From positions 1-35,984 of the forward strand of contig JBOFHT010000072.1 of NCBI GenBank assembly GCA_051649785.1: a stretch of DNA of 35,984 nt, written 5' to 3'. Of the stretch, positions 25,301 to 33,423 are shown in pieces (positions within the stretch are counted from its first letter, which is position 1; every line of letters begins with the position of its first letter). The notes under the pieces were generated by a model. That model saw nothing but the letters and a program-made list of their open reading frames with translations, searched no databases and was not told where the DNA came from. Source of the stretch: JBOFHT01 sp051649785 (GTDB lineage Archaea; Methanobacteriota; Methanobacteria; Methanobacteriales; Methanobacteriaceae). The position numbers and the translations under genes are program-made.

Positions 25301-27103
25301 ATATCGAAACAAAACACTTTAATAGGGTTGCTTATTTTTACTTTAATAGCTAGTATTATAACTATTGGTGCAGTTAGTGCTGGTGATAATACTTCTTTAA
25401 TCAATGATACTTTAAATACAACAGATCTTAATAATTTAAACTATACTAACACTAATACCAATAACACTAATTCTAATACTAATTCTAATACGCAAAATAC
25501 AAATAATACAATAACTAACACTAATAACAGTAGTGCTGTCAATTCAAATGTTAATACTGGCAAAGCTGCAGGAGGAGATAGTTTAAATGCAGCTGGTGGA
25601 AAACCAACAACACTAACTCATACTAGTATCTTATCTGCAGCCAGTTCTATTGCAAGCTATGTTAAAAAGTATGGAAAGTTACCAAATTATGTTACAATAA
25701 GTGGCTACAATTTTTCAATGCCAGAATTCTTATATTTATTAACAAAGGCAACTGAAAATACTTATAAAAATAATAAAGCTAGTATAACAATTAGGTATGA
25801 TGTTAAAAACCCTCCAAAAGCTAGTGGAGCTAATATACTTAAAAAATACTTTACTAAAGCAGGGTACTATGATGCTGCAAAAAAAATATCAGCATATATT
25901 ATAAAATATAAAGTAGCACCTAACTTTGCAACAACTAAAGTAGGAAAAGCCCAATATCAAACTTTAGTTTATACTTATGCACAAATACTAGATTATTATA
26001 AAAAATATAAAAAATTGCCTACTAAACAGTATGTTAATATTAAATCTACTAGTAGCTTAAATAAAAACTTACCTAAATATACCAGACCTAGTACTCCAAT
26101 TCCAACTATTAATCCTAGTCCTACAAGGAATAGTGTAAGTAAATCTAGTATATTAATTGCAGCTAGTACTGTTAAAAATTATATTGATACAAATAATAAG
26201 TTACCAGATAGTATAACAATAAATGGATTTAAGTACTCAATGTCTGAATATTCCTACTTAATTTCCAAACTTATTTACAATATAAATAGTGGTAAAACTT
26301 CCAATATTGCTTTAGTTTCTGTTTCAAATCCAGATAAGCCTACTGGAGCTAATATTGTAGGAGATATAACTAAAACTAACTATGTTGACTTAGCTAAAAG
26401 ATATAGTGAATATATAGAAAAAAATAGTAAAGCTCCAAATTATGCAACAGCTACAATTAATTCAAAAAGTGTTAATATGCAGTATCAAACTGTCATATAT
26501 GTACTTTCAATTATTTTAGATCAAACAAAAACATCTGGAACTTTACAATCAAGTTTAAATATAAATGTTTTGACAAGTAACCCTATTAATCAATACATTT
26601 CTAGTTATATAAGCCCTAATAGTCTTAATGATAATTATAATGGAGAATCATTAGCACAATATTTAATAGCTACTAAAAATTGTCAGGTAAATAATACAGC
26701 TATTAAAAAATTAGCTGAAAGCTTAACATCAGGACTAAAAACAGATACTGAAAAAGCAACCGCCATATTCAATTATGTTAGAGACAATATTAAGTATAGT
26801 TTTTACTATAATACCATATATGGAGCTACAGGAACTTTAAGTGGTAAAAAAGGAAATTGTGTAGATCATGCACATCTATTAATAGCTATGTATCGTTCTG
26901 TAGGATTAGCAGCTAGATATGTTCATGGAACCTGTACATTTAATACAGGTCCTACATATGGACATGTATGGGCACAGGTTTTAATAGGTGATCAATGGGT
27001 TGTAGCTGATGCAACAAGTTCTTCAAACACATTAGGTTCTATTAACAACTGGAATACAAATAAATATACATTAAAAGGAAAATATTCCTCACTAGGATTT
27101 TAA
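25301..27103 (+). CDS. Exported pseudomurein-binding-repeat transglutaminase-like protein B, probable ATA start
   Basis: This is a larger paralogue of protein A (600 residues from ATA). A signal peptide (SKQNTLIGLLIF, core ending IGAVSAGD) is followed by an Asn/Thr-rich linker (about 45-95), a first pair of pseudomurein-binding-type repeats (about 108-250), a Pro-rich hinge (PSTPIPTINPSPT), a second pair (about 283-425), and the transglutaminase-like domain with GNCVDHAH (Cys520), YGHVW (His555) and VADATSS (Asp570). GGAGG at 25289-25293 lies 7 nt before ATA; in-frame TAG at 25295 excludes any start further upstream and no ATG or GTG exists before the hydrophobic core. TTG at 25328 is the only conventional alternative, and it would remove the basic n-region. 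Four binding repeats should anchor it more firmly to the wall than A or C. Confidence 0.82.
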   Translation: MSKQNTLIGLLIFTLIASIITIGAVSAGDNTSLINDTLNTTDLNNLNYTNTNTNNTNSNTNSNTQNTNNTITNTNNSSAVNSNVNTGKAAGGDSLNAAGGKPTTLTHTSILSAASSIASYVKKYGKLPNYVTISGYNFSMPEFLYLLTKATENTYKNNKASITIRYDVKNPPKASGANILKKYFTKAGYYDAAKKISAYIIKYKVAPNFATTKVGKAQYQTLVYTYAQILDYYKKYKKLPTKQYVNIKSTSSLNKNLPKYTRPSTPIPTINPSPTRNSVSKSSILIAASTVKNYIDTNNKLPDSITINGFKYSMSEYSYLISKLIYNINSGKTSNIALVSVSNPDKPTGANIVGDITKTNYVDLAKRYSEYIEKNSKAPNYATATINSKSVNMQYQTVIYVLSIILDQTKTSGTLQSSLNINVLTSNPINQYISSYISPNSLNDNYNGESLAQYLIATKNCQVNNTAIKKLAESLTSGLKTDTEKATAIFNYVRDNIKYSFYYNTIYGATGTLSGKKGNCVDHAHLLIAMYRSVGLAARYVHGTCTFNTGPTYGHVWAQVLIGDQWVVADATSSSNTLGSINNWNTNKYTLKGKYSSLGF

Positions 27104-27117
27104 ATAAATCCTACTTA

Positions 27118-27167
27118 TTATTTTTAATACTTATTATTTTTAAATATTATTTTTTACTTTTTTTACA
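27118..27167 (+). terminator. T-rich terminator after PMBR gene B
   Basis: Repeated runs of 4 to 7 T residues begin 15 nt after the stop codon, with no strong stem. This resembles the tract after gene A and fits U-tract termination. Confidence 0.55.
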
Positions 27168-27340
27168 ACTAATTAAATCTCATTTGCTCATTTATTTACT
27201 CTTTTATTTACAAATTTAACTATTTGAGCTATTTTCCTTTTTTAGTTTAAGATTGATTTCTCCAGGTTAACTATATAGTTGATAATTAATAAAAATTCCA
27301 ATTATAATAATAAGATATTAATAAAATAAGTAAAATATTA

Positions 27341-27405
27341 AATAATAATAATAATAATAATAATACCAGTACTAATAATACTAATACCAATAATACTAAT
27401 AATAG
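27341..27405. repeat. AAT/ACT triplet tract
   Basis: About eight AAT triplets are followed by mixed ACC/AGT/ACT/AAT triplets to 27405. The composition is the same as the in-gene Asn/Thr linkers of the neighbouring exported proteins. Confidence 0.8.
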
Positions 27406-27431
27406 AAAAAAATAAATAAATTAGAAAATCA

Positions 27432-27453
27432 TTTATATAACGAGTTATATAAA
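27432..27453. promoter_or_regulatory. 22-bp palindrome with TATA-like arms
   Basis: TTTATATAAC and GTTATATAAA form perfect 10-bp arms around GA. It could be a binding site for a dimeric regulator or a pair of opposed TATA boxes. No gene lies close by. Confidence 0.4.
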
Positions 27454-28083
27454 CATGTTGCTTATATTAATTAAAAAATCCAAAAATAATAAAAAGAGTA
27501 ATAATATATGCAAAATTATTAGAAGTATAAAATCTAAAGTAGTAATATGTAAAAATACTTACAATAAAAAAATAAAATTAATATTAAGTCTTTAAATCAT
27601 TATAATATATCAATTATACTTTTAAAATTTAGTATAAGCAAATTATAAATATATTTTATAGAATTAAGATAACTAAAATTAAATTTATTAGAAATAAAGC
27701 AGTTATAAATAGTAAAAAATTAGCTATTAACCTAAAAATTAAGATAACTAAATAATATTAATCTAAACATATGTAGTTTTTCTAAAATTCAAAAAGTTTA
27801 AATAGTATTACCATCATAATAAAATATGGGTTTGTAATAATAAAATTATGATACAAACACCAAAAACTAAAGTTGAAAAAGTAATACAAACATATTGATT
27901 TAAAATTAAGTTAAGTATTAAAAAATCAAAGTTTAAAACATCCCTATCAAAAATAATATCAAAAATAAATTAAAGCTAATAAAATCAAAAATACAATAAC
28001 TGCATAAAACAATCCAATACAATACTATGATAACAATGCAATAGGATAACAATACATTACTAATACTAAATATAATTGAACAT

Positions 28084-28125
28084 ATGCTAGTTGAACAAAT
28101 ACTAGTTGAATAAATACTAGTGAAT
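28084..28125. repeat. 15-bp direct repeats
   Basis: Adjacent units ATGCTAGTTGAACAA and ATACTAGTTGAATAA are followed by a partial unit beginning ATACTAGTGAAT. They sit about 190-230 nt before the gene C start, and a diverged half-unit precedes them. Confidence 0.7.
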
Positions 28126-28310
28126 TTTTAATGCCACAATATTATCTTTTACAGCGTCACTAATAATCATGACCAATTAAAAGGTAGAATTGTAATTTAA
28201 AAATTTGGTTATATAAATTCAATTATTAATTGGAATTATAATTGTATCATTAAATAAAAAAAAGCAAGCCCTCTTAAAATATAAGATATAAAATATAAGG
28301 AGGCATTACT

Positions 28311-29639
28311 ATTTTAAAAAATGCAGTTTTGTTAATACTATTAATATGTGCAGTATTAAGTATTAATGGTATTTATGCAAATGAATCTAATATTGCATAT
28401 ACAAATGAAGCTCTAAATAAGAATAATAGTAGTTTATTAGTAGTAATAGAAAGTGAAATACATGAAATAAATAAAATAAATAAAATAAGTAATATAACTA
28501 ATTTAAATATAAGTTCAAGTAAGTTAAATAATACAAATATAAGTAATTCGGATATATCTATTATAGAAAAAGATGGATATAGAATAGAAAAAAAATACAA
28601 AAAAGTTTCCCTATCACAAAAAACAATAATGGATTCTGCAAGTACTTTAAAAACCTATACAGAAAAAAATGGAAAGCTACCTAATTATATTACAATCGAA
28701 GGTGAAAAATTTTCTATTCCAGAAATATTATATTTATACTCAAAAACAGTCACAAAACAATACTCCAAGAAGTATTCTAGTGTAAAAATAATTCACTCTG
28801 TAAAAAATCCAACTAACCCCCATGGGACTAGTTTAAATAAAAATATTAGTAAAAAAGAAATAAATACAATAGCTACTAACACAGCAAATTATATATCTAA
28901 AAATAAAATAGCACCAAACTATGCCATTAATTCATTTGGTAAAATACAGTACCAAACATTAGTTTATGGCTTTGCAAAAGTATTAACAGTTATAAAAACA
29001 AAAAAAACTTTTCCTAATTATGTTAATTGGAATGTTAAATCTACCCACTCAATGAACAAGTATTTACCGATTTATCCTCAAATTACAAATGTTAATAAAA
29101 TAAGTTATAATTCAAGTGAAAGTATTGAAGAAATAATAAAATTATCAATAGATAGTAGAATTAATTCACCATATAAAGGAGAGTCGTTAGTCGCATATCT
29201 TAAAGCTGCTACTAATTGCCAATCCAATGATACTGCAATAATTAATCTAGCTAAAAACATAACTGCTAAATCTAAAACAAATAAAGAAAAAGCAGTAGCT
29301 ATTTTCAACTGGGTTAGGGATAATATTAAATACGATTATTATTACAACACAAGAAAAGGAGCTAAAGGAACATTAAGTTCTCGAATTGGTAATTGTGTAG
29401 ATCAAACACATTTGCTAATTGCATTGTGCCGTTCTGTAGGAATAGCTACAAAGTATGTTCATGGAGAAGCTACATTTTCAAGTGGTAATACCTATGGTCA
29501 TGTATGGGCTCAAATATTAGTAGATAAAGTTTGGTATGTAGCTGACACTATAGGCACTAAAAACTCACTTAGTGTTATTAATAATTGGAATATAAATACC
29601 CACAAGATATATGGTTATTACTCATCAATTAACTTCTAA
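28311..29639 (+). CDS. Exported pseudomurein-binding-repeat transglutaminase-like protein C, probable ATT start
   Basis: This is the most diverged of the three paralogues (442 residues from ATT). It has a signal peptide (LKNAVLLILLICAVLS, ending NGIYA), a linker less rich in Asn runs than A or B, two pseudomurein-binding-type repeats (about 105-165 with GKLPNYITIEGEKFSIPE, and 185-245), and the transglutaminase-like domain with GNCVDQTH (Cys362), YGHVWAQ (His397) and VADTIGT (Asp412). Differences from A and B include DQ for DH after the active Cys and GEATF where they have GTC. GGAGG at 28299-28303 lies 7 nt before ATT; an in-frame TAA at 28296 closes the frame upstream, and the first conventional start is TTG at 28329, inside the signal core. 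The triad is complete, so it is probably active on pseudomurein, perhaps with different specificity. Confidence 0.8.
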   Translation: MLKNAVLLILLICAVLSINGIYANESNIAYTNEALNKNNSSLLVVIESEIHEINKINKISNITNLNISSSKLNNTNISNSDISIIEKDGYRIEKKYKKVSLSQKTIMDSASTLKTYTEKNGKLPNYITIEGEKFSIPEILYLYSKTVTKQYSKKYSSVKIIHSVKNPTNPHGTSLNKNISKKEINTIATNTANYISKNKIAPNYAINSFGKIQYQTLVYGFAKVLTVIKTKKTFPNYVNWNVKSTHSMNKYLPIYPQITNVNKISYNSSESIEEIIKLSIDSRINSPYKGESLVAYLKAATNCQSNDTAIINLAKNITAKSKTNKEKAVAIFNWVRDNIKYDYYYNTRKGAKGTLSSRIGNCVDQTHLLIALCRSVGIATKYVHGEATFSSGNTYGHVWAQILVDKVWYVADTIGTKNSLSVINNWNINTHKIYGYYSSINF

Positions 29640-29754
29640 ATAATGTAAAATATTAATTATAAAAGTTATTAGAGTCTTTAATTATAACATTTAATTATAA
29701 AAAGATGGAGTTTAAAATTGGGGTGTAAAATTGAATGTTATTTGACATACACAA

Positions 29755-29813
29755 AAATCTAATCAGATTTATATTAAATCTATATTAAATCTAATTTATA
29801 TTAAATCAAATAT
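29755..29813. repeat. Short AAATCT hairpin and TATATTAAATCTA repeats
   Basis: AAATCT/AGATTT (29755-29770, loop AATC) is followed by two or three direct copies of a TATATTAAATCTA-like unit to about 29813. Convergent-gene spacer; no gene is seen. Confidence 0.5.
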
Positions 29814-29829
29814 TTAATATTTTTTTAAA

Positions 29830-29860
29830 GAGACCTTTATTATAAGGTTTCATTTTTATT
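29830..29860 (+). terminator. Hairpin terminator between PMBR gene C and thiD
   Basis: GAGACCTT and AAGGTTTC form an 8-bp stem with one G-T pair around a TATTAT loop, followed by ATTTTTATT. It sits between two convergent genes, about 190 nt after the gene C stop. Confidence 0.6.
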
Positions 29861-29889
29861 CTTATTTCATTACTTAGTTTTAGAATAAT

Positions 29890-30633
29890 TTAAAACGGTT
29901 TTATAGTTCCATACCAATTATTTTCAACAGCTTTTTTTACAAATGTAGTAGCTTTTTCAATTGCATCATTAAGCTCATGTCCTTTTATTGTATATCCTGC
30001 TATAGCAGATGACAAACAACAACCTGTCCCATGTGTACTAATTACATCATGTAATTGTTCTTTTAAAATAATAGGTTTTTCACTTTCTTTTTTACAAATA
30101 ATATTATTGCCATTTAAATGCCCACCCGTTATAACTACATTAGATATTTTACCAATTTCAATAGATGCATTTACAGCTGTATCTAAATCACTTATTTTTA
30201 TTCCAGATAGTATTTCAGCTTCATAAACATTAGGTGTGACAATTAAGCAATTGGGAAGTATATGTTTTCGTAGCTCTTTGACAATTCCAGAACAGCTTAA
30301 TTCACCTCCAGAACTAGATACCATAACAGGGTCAACTACAAGTTTTAAATCATATTCATCCACATATTTTCCAACTGTTTTAATGATTTTAGGAGAATAT
30401 AACATTCCAGTTTTCCCATATTTAATATCATAGTAACTTAATACACTATCGAATTGCTTTTTAATAAATTCAATTGATACTGGTTCTAAGTCAATTAAGT
30501 AATCAGGATTTTGAGCAGTTAATGCTGTGATAATAGCCGTAGCATAAATATCTAATGATTGAAATGTTTTAACATCATTTAATACTCCCGCTCCTCCCGA
30601 GGGGTCAAATCCTGCTATTGTTATCCCAATCAT
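29890..30633 (-). CDS. thiD: Hydroxymethylpyrimidine/phosphomethylpyrimidine kinase
   Basis: ThiD phosphorylates HMP and HMP-P in thiamine synthesis (ribokinase fold). It begins GITIAGFDPSGGAGVLNDVKTF, has TALTAQNP, KTGMLYSPKII, VDPVMVSSSGGEL, LIVTPNVYEAEILSG, and the anion-hole segment STHGTGCCLSSAIAGY near the C terminus. The 247 residues are a stand-alone kinase without the ThiN/ThiE-type fusions seen in some archaea. GGAG precedes the ATG. It starts 45 nt after cofC, so it is probably the last gene of proS-cofC-thiD. Confidence 0.95.
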   Translation of the reverse strand: MIGITIAGFDPSGGAGVLNDVKTFQSLDIYATAIITALTAQNPDYLIDLEPVSIEFIKKQFDSVLSYYDIKYGKTGMLYSPKIIKTVGKYVDEYDLKLVVDPVMVSSSGGELSCSGIVKELRKHILPNCLIVTPNVYEAEILSGIKISDLDTAVNASIEIGKISNVVITGGHLNGNNIICKKESEKPIILKEQLHDVISTHGTGCCLSSAIAGYTIKGHELNDAIEKATTFVKKAVENNWYGTIKPF

Positions 30634-30678
30634 TACTCATTCTCCTTTAGTTAAATAGAATATTAATCAATATATTTA

Positions 30679-31419
30679 TTATTTTATACTATTTCGTGTG
30701 ACTTTTAGGCGTTCAATTCCCCTATTAGGACTTACACTAATATTCAAGCTATTTAAATACTTTTTTGTTTCACTATTTTGCCCATGTAGAATTATTTCCC
30801 CTAAGTCTTCAGTAGTATTAACATCTAATGACATAAAGAATGAATCATAAATAAGTGCATTTATCCCTTTATTGTTTGCATTTATTTGATGTTTAATAAA
30901 GCTATAATCTCCAAAAGCTAAATCAATTGCATTTGGCTTCATAAAAAGTCCATTAGTCCCTCCTCCTTTTGAAGGAATAATAATTACTTCATCTTTAGGA
31001 ACATTATTATTATTATTATTATTACTATTATTATTGGCATTATTTGTATTAGTAGCTTTAATACTTTTAATTAAAATATTTAAATTTGCATTAGCTATTA
31101 ATGGAACATCTGAAGGAACTACCATTACAATTTTACATTTATCTTTACAAAAATCCATAGCTTGGTTTAATGCCCCATTTAAATCTAAACCTTTATTTTC
31201 ATTTAATGTTTCAACACCAATACCTATTCCAAAGTCTAAAACTTCATTATCATTACTAATAATAATAATTTTATTTACTAATGGTTTTAAAACATTAGTA
31301 ACATCTCTTAACATTGCTTTTAATAGATTTTCACGTTCATATTCTGATAAAAATGGTGAAAGTCTTGTTTTTGCATTAGATAAATGTGATACTGGAATTA
31401 TTGCATAAATATCATCCAT
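30679..31419 (-). CDS. cofC: CofC, 2-phospho-L-lactate guanylyltransferase
   Basis: CofC activates 2-phospholactate (or a related C3 acid phosphate) with GTP for F420 side-chain synthesis. The nucleotidyltransferase start IYAIIPVSHLSNAKTRLSP (residues 4-22), VPSDVPLI (101-108), and the family motif PSKGGGTNGLF (149-159) are present. An Asn-rich insert at about 122-140 raises the length to 246 from the usual 205-225. GGGAGATGA precedes the ATG. It lies between proS and thiD with gaps of 93 and 45 nt, probably one transcript. Its product complements the riboflavin-pathway reductase in making F420. Confidence 0.93.
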   Translation of the reverse strand: MDDIYAIIPVSHLSNAKTRLSPFLSEYERENLLKAMLRDVTNVLKPLVNKIIIISNDNEVLDFGIGIGVETLNENKGLDLNGALNQAMDFCKDKCKIVMVVPSDVPLIANANLNILIKSIKATNTNNANNNSNNNNNNNVPKDEVIIIPSKGGGTNGLFMKPNAIDLAFGDYSFIKHQINANNKGINALIYDSFFMSLDVNTTEDLGEIILHGQNSETKKYLNSLNISVSPNRGIERLKVTRNSIK

Positions 31420-31512
31420 ATTGTCATCTCCCAGATTATAATATTTTTTTAGAATTATTAGTTGTTTCCTAGTTTTTTGTGCTTCTTGCTATTTATTGTG
31501 CTGATGATTTTT

Positions 31513-32952
31513 TTAGTAAGTTTTAGCTATTATACTAATAGATTTAGCCTTTTTCCCACAGTTTGAGCAAGTATCACTTTTAGTTTCTATTTTATAATCT
31601 ACTTTATCTGCTTCAAAGTTTCCTAAAATATCAAAGCTGGTTTTTTCTTCAATATCTTTTCCACAATCCTCTTCCCCACACCAACTAAAGCTAGCTACAT
31701 TTCCAGCACTAATAGTTTCTTCTATTTGATCAATTGAACTAACAGGAATTATTCTATCAACTAGTGATGATTTTGAAGCTATTTTCATCTTTTTGTCAAT
31801 ATCATTAATTTCTTTTTTAATATTATCTGTGAAATTGTTATATGTACCAGTATCATCAAGGGGAATTTGGACTTTTTCACCATTATCTCTTCTAACAGCT
31901 ACTGCTTGTTTATTTTCAAGGTCTCTCGGACCTAGTTCTAACCTTATTGGTATCCCTTTTAATTCATGTTCATAATATTTCTTTCCAGGGCGTATATCTC
32001 TATCATCTAATAGAACACGAAGTCCATCTTTTTCTAATGCATATTTAAGCTCTTCACACTTATTTAAAACGTTTTTACCGCCTTTTTTAAATATAATTGG
32101 AGTTATAACTACATGATATGTAGCTACTACAGGTGGAAGTTTCAATCCTTTATCATCTCCATGAACACCAATAACAGAAGCTATTACCCTATCAGATAAA
32201 CCATAACAACACTGATAAGCATATTCATGCTCCCCATTTACATTTTCATACTTAATATCAAAAGTTTTTGCAAATGTTGTCCCTAAATTATGAACTGTCC
32301 CAATTTGTAATGTTTTTCCATCGGGAAGTAATGCATCAAATGCTATTGTATAATCAGCACCTGGAAACTTATCCCAAACTGGCCTATTACTAATGATATA
32401 AGGAATTCCTAGTGAGTCAAAAAATTCTTTATAAATAGATATAGCTTCATTAACTTGATTATCCGCTTCTTCCTTAGTAGCGTGGACAGTATGGGCTTCT
32501 TTAAATGTTGTAATTTCCCTAACTCTAATAAGTGGCCGAGTATGTTTTGTTTCGTACCTAAAAGTATTTACAACTTGGTAAAACTTCATAGGTAAATCAA
32601 TATGTGATCTAATCCATAGTTTAAACATAGGATACATTGCTGTTTCACTTGTTGGGCGAATAGCTAACTTTTCATTTAATTCATTTTGGCCCCCATGAGT
32701 AATCCAGTATACTTCATCTTCAAATCCTTTAACATGTATCCCTTCTTTAGCCAATTCTTCTTCAGGAATAAGAAGTGGAAATAAAACCTCATCATGAGTC
32801 TTGTCTAGTAGTTTTTTAAGAATATCTAAAGTATATTTTCTTATTTTAAATCCATTAGCTAGCCAAACACTCATTCCTTTAATAGGATATCTTGAATCAA
32901 TTATTTCTGCTTCTTCTAAAATATTATGGAACCATTCACTAAAATTTTCCAT
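31513..32952 (-). CDS. proS: Prolyl-tRNA synthetase (archaeal/eukaryotic type)
   Basis: ProS charges tRNA-Pro. This class II synthetase has the N-terminal FSEWFHNILEEAEI, the YPIKGMSVWLANG motif 1 region, motif 2 with FRYETKHTRPLIRVREITTFKEAH, PGADYTIAFDALLPDG, and motif 3 GDDKGLKLPP. After the anticodon-binding domain (RVLLDDRDIRPGKKYYEHELKGIP) the C-terminal zinc-type domain has CGEEDCG and CSNCGKK. The 479 residues fit the archaeal form without the bacterial editing insertion. The ATG has GGTGAT in exact register. It heads proS-cofC-thiD; a possible small ORF overlaps its ribosome binding site. Confidence 0.97.
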   Translation of the reverse strand: MENFSEWFHNILEEAEIIDSRYPIKGMSVWLANGFKIRKYTLDILKKLLDKTHDEVLFPLLIPEEELAKEGIHVKGFEDEVYWITHGGQNELNEKLAIRPTSETAMYPMFKLWIRSHIDLPMKFYQVVNTFRYETKHTRPLIRVREITTFKEAHTVHATKEEADNQVNEAISIYKEFFDSLGIPYIISNRPVWDKFPGADYTIAFDALLPDGKTLQIGTVHNLGTTFAKTFDIKYENVNGEHEYAYQCCYGLSDRVIASVIGVHGDDKGLKLPPVVATYHVVITPIIFKKGGKNVLNKCEELKYALEKDGLRVLLDDRDIRPGKKYYEHELKGIPIRLELGPRDLENKQAVAVRRDNGEKVQIPLDDTGTYNNFTDNIKKEINDIDKKMKIASKSSLVDRIIPVSSIDQIEETISAGNVASFSWCGEEDCGKDIEEKTSFDILGNFEADKVDYKIETKSDTCSNCGKKAKSISIIAKTY

Positions 32953-32956
32953 TTAA

Positions 32957-33154
32957 TCACCGTATGGGTTGTAAATACATATTATTATTAAATTTAGTAG
33001 GATTATAATTAATATATTTATTTATATTATTTATATCAGAATTATTTACATTATTTTTGATAATATTATCATTATAATTAACTTTATTTTTACTATTAAG
33101 ACTATTTAAATTATTTGATATTTCATTTACAATAATTGATTTTTGTAAGATAAT
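32957..33154 (-). CDS. Possible 65-residue Asn-rich ORF upstream of proS, ATT start
   Basis: On the minus strand a stop-free frame of 66 codons begins at an ATT at 33154. GAGG lies in the same register to this codon as the ribosome binding sites of known genes here, and an in-frame TGA lies just upstream. It ends with a TGA embedded in the GGTGA of the proS ribosome binding site, so translation of the two could be coupled. The product is rich in Asn, Ile and Lys (NNLNSLNSKNKVN) with no recognised domain. It may equally be a chance frame in AAT-triplet DNA. Confidence 0.25.
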   Translation of the reverse strand: MILQKSIIVNEISNNLNSLNSKNKVNYNDNIIKNNVNNSDINNINKYINYNPTKFNNNMYLQPIR

Positions 33155-33423
33155 TTCAAGTCCTCAATTCAAATCCAAAAGCAAATTTATTTATTTAATG
33201 ATTGTAATACATCAATAATATACGAATATGTTTAATATATTTAACTACAATTAAATTAATTTAAGTTAATTAAATTAATTTAGATTAATAATATCTTTGT
33301 ATTAAAATTTAATATTAATACATAATTTAGTCATTTTAAATGCCCCAAATTATTATTTAAACTAATTTAAACTAATTTTATAAATATTAAGTAAATTTTG
33401 AGAATTATAATGGATTTGGAACT
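33155..33423. other. AT-rich divergent spacer upstream of egsA
   Basis: No gene is supported here. The stretch from about 33240 to 33300 consists of TTAAATTAATTTA-type words and probably holds the egsA promoter. With the possible small ORF excluded, the whole proS-egsA gap is about 470 nt. Confidence 0.4.

Larger units (their letters stand above)
27104..28310. other. Longest spacer in the window, between PMBR genes B and C
   Basis: This 1.2-kb stretch has no supported gene. It contains an AAT/ACT triplet tract (27341-27405), a 22-bp palindrome with TATA-like arms (27432-27453), 15-bp direct repeats (28084-28125) and a TATA-like GGTTATATAAATTC at about 28207-28220 that is the best promoter candidate for gene C. 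Stops are frequent in all frames. Confidence 0.5.

Noticed and set aside
23083..29639. Prophage origin for the pseudomurein peptidase-like genes
   Set aside because: PeiW/PeiP come from phages, but no integrase, terminase, capsid or portal gene occurs in the window, and each gene has its own signal peptide.
33155..33180. Possible tRNA remnant around TTCAAGTCCTCAATTCAAATCC
   Set aside because: It loosely resembles a T arm, but no acceptor or anticodon stem can be paired around it.
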